NCBI RefSeq assembly: GCF_001642475.1
Contig: NW_019173936.1
Span: 372,001 to 436,000, forward strand
Direction of reading: 5' to 3'
Source: Fonsecaea monophora
Lineage: Eukaryota > Ascomycota > Eurotiomycetes > Chaetothyriales > Herpotrichiellaceae
DNA length: 64,000 nt
Below, one piece after another: positions 57,658 through 64,000 of this stretch. The notes under the pieces are model-generated. The model saw nothing but the letters and a program-made list of their open reading frames with translations, did not search any database and was not told the DNA's origin. Both the position numbers and the translations under genes were made by a program. Position 1 is the first letter of the stretch; each line of letters begins with the position of its first letter.

Positions 57658-58775
57658 AGATAGGGTCACGTGGTATTATAACCACACCCACCTACAAGGC
57701 TTGAGTGCAAGGACCATTCCTTCTTTGCACCGAAGATTATAGTCGAGACCGCCTGCACAACTGGCCCAATACTCTACCTGGATTCTTGACAGTGCAGCGC
57801 TTGCCAGAGGGAAACTAATCTTCCGAGTTAGCCGATTGGCCGTACTGGGGCGCGATTTGACCCAGCGACGCTGGAAACGAAGGCCTCTGGAATCGAATCG
57901 GGCTTCTGACACTATCTATTTGTACGGTCAGTCAAGGGACCGAGGACACGTAACCTTCCATTTTTCCCTCCTATAATGATATAGAGTTCTTGGTCAGACC
58001 ACTCCCCATTCTCGTCTGCCAAGCGGAAATATGAGAATTGTCGAAATATTGGCTCAGCCCCCCAGATTGGGAAGTTTCAGATAAGCGAGACCCACCATTT
58101 TTGTGGAATACCGACTAGATAGCCACTAGTATTACGCACTATTGAACATAGCCTTTGGGCTCCAATTATGGGGTACCCGAAACACAGGATCTTGCTAGAG
58201 AGGGTATACTCGCTTGCGAGTGACTTAGTAGATGTACAAGTAAATGAGGATTCAACCACTTGGGTGATGGCGACCTGCGCAAGACGACTCTAGTTTTTTC
58301 TTTCCGTTATGTTTTACGTATGTGGTGCGTTTTGTGAGAGATGTTTTACTGGAATTCCGTTGGGCGAAAGGCCGCCACTGCAAGATTCAGCATTATTTCC
58401 AGTATAGATTTGGCCTGCTTGGGCCTCCGGAAAGCCTCGATTGAATAGAATCAGCCCTAGTGATCTTGGCTGGGCCTAGACTCTAGTATAACCTGTCAGA
58501 GAGTAACAACTGTCGCCACACGAACCATACCTAGGTATATTCGAACGCTAGATGAACCGCTAGAGCACAGCCCGAGGAGGAGAGGGCGATCACATGAATA
58601 CAGATGGTCGCCAACTAGTACCTGAAAAGAGCGAACCTACCTATAGGATGAAGGTTGTGGTCGGCTCTTTATCGTCTGAGCCCAGCAACTATAAAGGTAC
58701 AAGTCCCGTTGCCCTTGAGGGGCACCTTATCAGGGAGATCCAATCCGCTTTCAGTTTTGACAACTAAAGAGCATC
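57658..58775. other. 1.1-kb spacer
   Basis: No gene supported. A TATA-like CTATAAAG lies near 58689, about 85 bp upstream of the amidase start. Confidence 0.45.
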
Positions 58776-59822
58776 ATGAAGCTGATTTCAGTCATATATC
58801 TCTTCTTTTCAAGCGCTTTCGCCTGCTCACGTGTGGCGTATAATGCAGGAGCTCAGGATGGCAATCGCATCGTGGTAGCACGATCTATGGACTGGTTAAC
58901 GCCCACGAATTCGACGATTTATGTGTTCCCCGCGGGCCTTAATCGAACAGGCAAAGCAGGAGAAAATTCGGCAAACTGGACGAGCAAATACGGCTCTGTG
59001 ATCCTGACGGCCTACGACATTTCTACCGTGGACGGCATGAACAGCCAAGGCTTGGTCGCAAATCTCCTGTACCATGCGTCAGCCGACTACGGTCCAAGGA
59101 ATCTATCAATGCCCGCAATATCAATTGCCATATGGCCGCAATACTTCCTGGATCGGTATAGCAACGTCAGTCAAGCTGCCAATGATATGTTCGACAAGGA
59201 CGGTCAGCCCAAATTCCAAGTCAGGACGAAAGAGGTCGTCCCAGGAGTGAAGACCGAACTGCATCTCAGCCTCACCGATGCGACAGGCGACAATCTGATT
59301 CTCGAATGGATCGGCGGAGACCTGGTCGTCCACCATGGGAAACAATACAACGTCATGACCAATGAACCCAATTTTGATTCACAGCTCGCCATTAATGAGT
59401 ACTGGGCAGACATTGCCAATGTCTCTCTGCCTGGAACAGATCGACCGGCGGATCGATTCGCGCGTCTTTCACATTACGTCAACGTCGCCCCAGGTTCAAC
59501 CGATCAGACATCAGCTATATCGACGGCAGCTGGCATGATCCGTGCAGTCAGCGTGCCAATGGAGCCCATTAATGTTAAGACGCCTAACATCACCCCAACT
59601 TTGTGGAGGACCTATGCAGACACCAAAGCGAAGATGTATTTCTATGAAAGCGCCTCGGATGGCAAGTTCTTTTGGGTTGATTACTCTGACATAAACTTGG
59701 GAAAGACTGGTCAAATCATGAAACTACCTCTGATAGGCGTCAACTGGACCGACAGGGTTGGTGACATGACGAATGAACTGGTGGAGTCTGCTTCCTTCCA
59801 GTTCTTAGAAATAGATACTTAA
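58776..59822 (+). CDS. Secreted Ntn hydrolase (choloylglycine/penicillin V acylase family)
   Basis: Single exon, 348 residues. A 16-residue signal peptide (MKLISVIYLFFSSAFA) ends exactly before Cys17, which would become the N-terminal nucleophile after cleavage: CSRVAYNAG. Other family positions: ARSMDW near residue 36 and GMNSQGLVANLLYH near 90, then LILEWIGGDLVVHHG and VMTNEPNFD (Asn of the oxyanion hole). It matches PF02275 linear amide C-N hydrolases, which cleave amide bonds of penicillin V, bile-salt conjugates or N-acyl compounds such as acyl homoserine lactones (family knowledge). Several N-glycosylation sequons fit secretion. Intact, unlike the two disrupted genes beside it. Confidence 0.88.
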   Translation: MKLISVIYLFFSSAFACSRVAYNAGAQDGNRIVVARSMDWLTPTNSTIYVFPAGLNRTGKAGENSANWTSKYGSVILTAYDISTVDGMNSQGLVANLLYHASADYGPRNLSMPAISIAIWPQYFLDRYSNVSQAANDMFDKDGQPKFQVRTKEVVPGVKTELHLSLTDATGDNLILEWIGGDLVVHHGKQYNVMTNEPNFDSQLAINEYWADIANVSLPGTDRPADRFARLSHYVNVAPGSTDQTSAISTAAGMIRAVSVPMEPINVKTPNITPTLWRTYADTKAKMYFYESASDGKFFWVDYSDINLGKTGQIMKLPLIGVNWTDRVGDMTNELVESASFQFLEIDT

Positions 59823-60206
59823 TCTGGGTGTTACGGGCTGGCATTCATGCAACCATGGCCATGCAAGGAGAGCCTCGTTGGCTAGGCGGAAACCATCACT
59901 TTTCATGCAAATGACATGACGACGCGAGATAAGTCCTTAGACCTTTAACTACTACGGATGCACTATACTACGTGGTAGACACCTGTCAGAGCTGCTTCCT
60001 GTATGGCTTAACGGGGTTAAGCTTCCTTAGTCACAGTTCCTTTATTACATGAGCTAGGTCGAGAGTACGTAAGGTATGAATAGTCGAGTGACTTCAGAAC
60101 AGTATAGTGAAGTAGATGTCATAAGTTAGCTACGAGAGAGTGTAACTATAAAAGGGTAATGAGCGTAGCTATATACTTATGAGGCATATCCTGAATAGGT
60201 AACTAG
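59823..60206. other. Spacer at the edge of the second repeat block
   Basis: 384 bp, no gene recognised; becomes TA-rich toward 60.2 kb. Confidence 0.4.
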
Positions 60207-60621
60207 TATGAGGGTTTAGAAAGAGTTCTATAACTAGCTAGCTAACCTAGTAATAAGGAGGATAAATCTGAGGAGAGAGAAGGAGGAATAATGTCCCCTC
60301 CTTCTCTCCTTATATCGTACGCTCCTCCGTAAGGGATACTTAATGTCTTCCCCTTTCTCCCTTATCCTTCCTCTTTCGTACACGCCTTACGTTTCCCTTA
60401 CCTTTTATCTCTCTTCCTTACCTTCCCTTACGTACGGTGTCTCAGCTTGCCAGGATTCGGTATCCCTTGTACGGTACGTGCCTCGTCTAATCAGGAAGCT
60501 GCCCTTTTACCTATATAATGTATAGGTAAATTTAGCTAATTAGGAGGTGGCGTTAGTCCTGTCGTTAGTCTTGGCGCTGGTTCGTTAGAACCGAGCCTCC
60601 TTCTGGGTTCAACCCATCACA
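60207..60621 (-). mobile_element. Second, longer copy of the solo-LTR-like element (inverted)
   Basis: On the minus strand it starts TGTGATGGGTTGAACCCAG at 60621 and ends CCCTCATA at 60207, matching both ends of the 113-bp element at 51399. It keeps about 300 bp of internal sequence missing there, so the short copy looks internally deleted. No clear target duplication flanks it. Confidence 0.65.
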
Positions 60622-60865
60622 CTGTAGGGTAAATACAGCTTTAAGTTAAATTAAGTATATACCGAGTTTATTTCGTTCCTTATAGAAGTATTCGACCTTA
60701 AGGTCATCTTTCATCTTTACTACTTCTATAGTACTGACTGATGCTGTGTTAATACTAGTAGTTAACGGGTTAGGCTATTAAGTAAGCCTTAGTTTAGGTG
60801 ACTTAGGGTTAGAACTACTAGACATCGTTATCGATATTATTAACTATTTAAGGTAGTAGTTAAAA

Positions 60866-61329
60866 TGTTACGGGATACTTTATACGTAAGGTACCATAGT
60901 AAACTCGAGGTGGTTTACTTAGTAATATAGTAGTAGAACGGTGTAGTAGAGACGAAACTAAGAGTATAGTACGCGGGACTATACGTAAAGTACTTAATCG
61001 AGAGGAACTCGATTATTTATGAACGAGGTTGACTACGAGGAGAAACTATGAAACTATCCTGACTTATATAGAAAGGAAACTCGTAGGTGCTCTCTATAGC
61101 TCTGTCTAGCCCCGAGAGTATAATAGAGTAAGTGGCTCTCTATGGCTCTATCTAGCCTTAGGAGTATAGTAGAGTAGGTGGCTCTCTGTAGCTCTATTCA
61201 GCCTTAGGAGTACAGTAGAGTAGGTCACGTGTCAGTACACGTGACTCCCCCGCCTCTTGCGTCACCGCTTCTGGTAGACCTTCTCCTTCGTTGCCTTGGG
61301 GTGGCCTCCGTCGTGGCCTGTTCGTAACA
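60866..61329 (+). repeat. LTR-like unit, copy 2 (empty of the nested insertion)
   Basis: 464 bp with 7-bp terminal inverted repeats TGTTACG / CGTAACA. It contains three 46-bp subrepeats starting GCTCTCT (copy 1 has two). It shows the uninterrupted ATATA target that the 113-bp element duplicated in copy 1. No flanking duplication seen. Confidence 0.7.
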
Positions 61330-62769
61330 TCGTGGATGAATTCGCACTCGTTATACAGATTTTTGAAGATAGCGATGTAGTCGTCTTAGATATTAGAGTC
61401 AAGCTCTTCAAGGAACGGTTTGAGCGTCTGGACCGTCAACAGGACCGTCAACATGAGTGGAAGTGATTCACTTAAGGATGTATCGACCAAGAGGTAATGA
61501 TCCGAGGACGTGGATGAAAATTGAGGGCGCAGGCAGCAGTTGCGCCAAGGATTCTTGACAACGGAAATGGAAAGCAGGATGAAGGAACCTTAGTCATTGT
61601 GTCACATCGAGAAGCACATGAATTGCCAACCGATTGAGATCTGGCATAAATTAATACAGTAGTACCTTTAAGAATGTGTTGTGGCTGATATTATACTCGG
61701 AACTTATGACTAGCCTTGGTTAAAAGAAGTCATCATGGAGATTTTTAAGGAGTAACCCAAGAGGGTTTAGCGCGGTACAAAGGGCCCCAGTCGTGTACCC
61801 TACCTTGGTGACAAACTTGCGGAGCCTAGTCTTACTACTAACTGCTCTTCCGCTACCTTACTTCAGACAAAGACTTTGCGGTTCCGCGCCTCATTTTATT
61901 CGTGAATGTAATTCATACAGGTAGCTAAGTCACGGTGATGTCTATACAGGAGGTTGTATCTGATGATAGTGAGAAAGTTATGTAATAAAGTATTTACTTC
62001 CGTACTATCTTGACATGATTTAGCATTACAAACGCCCTCTGGTTTGTAGTATACTACCATACTTGTGAGAAGTAATCGTGAATCAACCCATGACATATCG
62101 ATATGTTTCAAACTGACACCAGTCTTGAGCTACCTCGATCATTCTCACTCATTTCTTGCATTGCCATCCAGTAAATTTATGAGCGCAGCTGCATGTCTTC
62201 ACACAAGGATGACTGTGACATACCATCGCTGATGTTGAGCTAGTATGGAGATACCATGACAAGTTGTAGCTGATACTAGTGACCATACACTCACAGTCAA
62301 GATGTCATGTCTACACTTTAGACATAACATCAACCACCTCCTGTACTCTCACTCAGCATAACCGAACTCCCCGCCGTGGTAACGATCTGGAAGACTCCTC
62401 ATTTGTGAGTGGATTACCTTGGTTGGAAGAGTACATGATGGCGCTCTAAGAAGGTGTCTACTGGATTCCCATAATGCCTTGGTAACCTCATAATCAGCTG
62501 TCTATTGACGACTTGTTCCCATCTGTCAACATTCTACTCGCAGTTTTCATGAAAGAACTGCCTTTCCACTCTGATTGAGACTCCAAACCATAGTGTCTGG
62601 GAATCGAAATTTTCATGAACAAGCCTGTTACCTCTCATCGTACCTATGCTTCCTCGACCTAGTCTGGCACCTGTCGTCGACTTTGTACATGTGTTTGAAT
62701 CCTTTCGAATTGACGCTACTTCTTACTTCGAAGCCCTATGCTCTCAGGAGTCTCATTCTACTGAGTCTT
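61330..62769. other. 1.4-kb gene-free spacer
   Basis: No supported coding gene; composition is ordinary to slightly AT-rich. Short frames here have no family features. Confidence 0.45.
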
Positions 62770-64000
62770 TTAGTAGTTGAAGTCAACAACGCAGCGTCCT
62801 GCAACCTTCCCACTCTTCAATTTCTCGACCGCTTCCGGAAGTCTGTCAATAGAAAATCTTTCGTAGATTGGTTTGAGGAGCCCCTGGGAGATGTTGTCAG
62901 TTACTTAGCATATACAAGGACTTCTGCCTCTGCACTTCAGCGGATGTAGCTACTCACCCGTTTGGCGAAGTCCAGAGCGCAATTGGTATCGTTCATAGAT
63001 CCCACCATTGTCCCCTTGATCTCGAAGTTCCTAGCTGCGAAGAAAAAGGGGTCCGCGCCGAGTGTGACTGTATTCGCTGGTGGCAGCCCAATGCACATTA
63101 CTTTGGCACCAACGCGCGTGCCGACCAGACTGATCGAGGTTGGATATGCTTGAGGCGCTGTGACAAATACTGCATGTGGACCGATACCATCGGCAATGCG
63201 GACAACGTCTGCGACAATGTCGGTTGAGGTCCGAAAGTTAATGAATGCTTCAGCACCCATTTCCAAGCTCAAGGCTCGTTTCTCAGCTCCGGAGTCGATC
63301 ACAATTGGTCGAAGACCCATAGCTTTGGCAAGTTGTACCCCTGTTCCTCTCAGTTATCAAGGGCGTTGAGCATGCGCCATTCCAGTTTACCTTGGATACC
63401 AACTCCTCCTCCACCTCCAGGGAAGCATGCCCAATTTCCCGCCTTCAGCTCAGCTTCGACTAGAGATCGATAAACGGTGGAGGCCGAGCACATGACTGGT
63501 CCTGCGATGTAGTCATCAACACCATCCGGGATGCGGGTTGTATATTTAGCTGGAGAGACAATGTATTGTTGGTAGGTACCAGTCTGGTTATTTCTCGTCT
63601 CAGAGCCGTTGATTATGACTTCGAGCAGCTTCGCTTACCTTGGCAAGGCCGGTATAGATTGCATTGGCGCAATAGTTTTCCTTTCCAGAATAGCAAAGAT
63701 CACAATTGCCACAGACATCCCAAAGCGGCTTCACACCACCACGATCACCAACCTTCCACCCTTTGACGTTTTCTCCGAGTTTCACAACCACTCCTGCACC
63801 TTCGTGTCCAGGAGAACGCACCCCAAACTCGGACATTTTAGGCATAGACCAGTCATGCATAGCATAGTGCAGGTCAGTGAAGCATAGCCCGGTAACATTT
63901 AGCCTCAAGAGGAGCTCGTCAGGACCTATACAGAGTTATTTGGTCACCCTCGCATGGAGATATCCAGTTGTTTTGGCTTACCTGGCTCTGGTACAGGGAC
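62770..64000 (-). CDS. Zinc-dependent alcohol dehydrogenase 2 (MDR), 5' end beyond the window
   Basis: Partial at the right edge; the visible N-terminal part is PVPEPG, then DELLLRLNVTGLCFTDLHY. Catalytic motifs GLCFTDLH (Cys ligand) and GHEGAGVVV; the structural-zinc lobe CGNCDLCYSGKENYC; FPGGGGGVGIQ for the cofactor. Introns follow GLAK, GVGIQ and DFAKR; the end is LLKPIYERFSIDRLPEAV, then KSGKVAGRCVVDF, with TAA at 62770-62772. Unlike ADH 1 at the left edge, the C-terminus is complete. An NAD(P)-dependent alcohol oxidation by family; its partners lie outside the window. Confidence 0.87.

Noticed and set aside
57676..57912. 78-codon minus-strand frame as the missing first exon of the acetate transporter
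   Set aside because: Its translation has no similarity to the usual N-terminus and cannot be spliced in frame convincingly.
1..64000. CRISPR arrays, rRNA genes, bacterial operons, PKS/NRPS/terpene cyclase genes
   Set aside because: No regularly spaced direct repeats, rRNA-like segments, or megasynthase or cyclase motifs (for example DDxxD with NSE) were seen.

Overview
The window is nuclear DNA of a filamentous ascomycete (Pezizomycotina). The evidence is the genes split by many short introns of about 45-75 bp with GTAAGT-type donors, Zn2Cys6 and DUF3425-bZIP regulators, TRI12-type MFS transporters, fungal P450 and Baeyer-Villiger monooxygenase (BVMO) families, and a repeat block with a RIP (repeat-induced point mutation) signature. 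No species can be named from the sequence.

Region 1 (about 0-31 kb) is dense and mostly metabolic. It holds a zinc alcohol dehydrogenase, a Zn2Cys6 regulator, a cyclase-family hydrolase, BVMO 1, a bZIP regulator, a DUF1446/AtuA-like protein, BVMO 2, a P450 with an ent-kaurene-oxidase-like I-helix, an NmrA/isoflavone-reductase-like protein, an aldehyde dehydrogenase, an aldo-keto reductase, a small VOC/glyoxalase-fold protein, an MFS transporter, an SDR and a second MFS transporter. Many genes are arranged as divergent pairs sharing a promoter. There is no PKS, NRPS, terpene cyclase or prenyltransferase, so the set reads better as a catabolic or tailoring cluster than as a classical biosynthetic one. 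I infer alcohol to ketone (ADH/SDR), ketone to ester or lactone (BVMO), hydrolysis (cyclase-family enzyme), aldehyde to acid (ALDH), with P450 hydroxylation feeding in, MFS export or import, and two local regulators. A terpenoid or cyclic-ketone substrate is plausible but unproven.

Region 2 (about 31-50 kb) holds three more TRI12-type MFS genes, one frameshifted. They are followed by a DUF3500-like remnant, a second P450, a peroxisomal 2,4-dienoyl-CoA reductase ending in a PTS1-like SKI, and a second Zn2Cys6 regulator. Genes here are separated by longer, AT-richer spacers.

Region 3 (about 50-62.7 kb) is repeat-rich and decaying. It contains a RIP-mutated block with a 418-bp LTR-like unit (a second copy lies near 61 kb). 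A 113-bp solo-LTR-like element with a 5-bp target duplication is nested in the first copy. Embedded between the repeats are a carboxylesterase with an in-frame TAG, an acetate-transporter-family gene with an in-frame TAG and no visible start, and an intact secreted Ntn-type amidase. The window ends inside a second zinc alcohol dehydrogenase. Gene models with introns were built by eye from splice sites and family conservation; exon ends could be off by a few bases.
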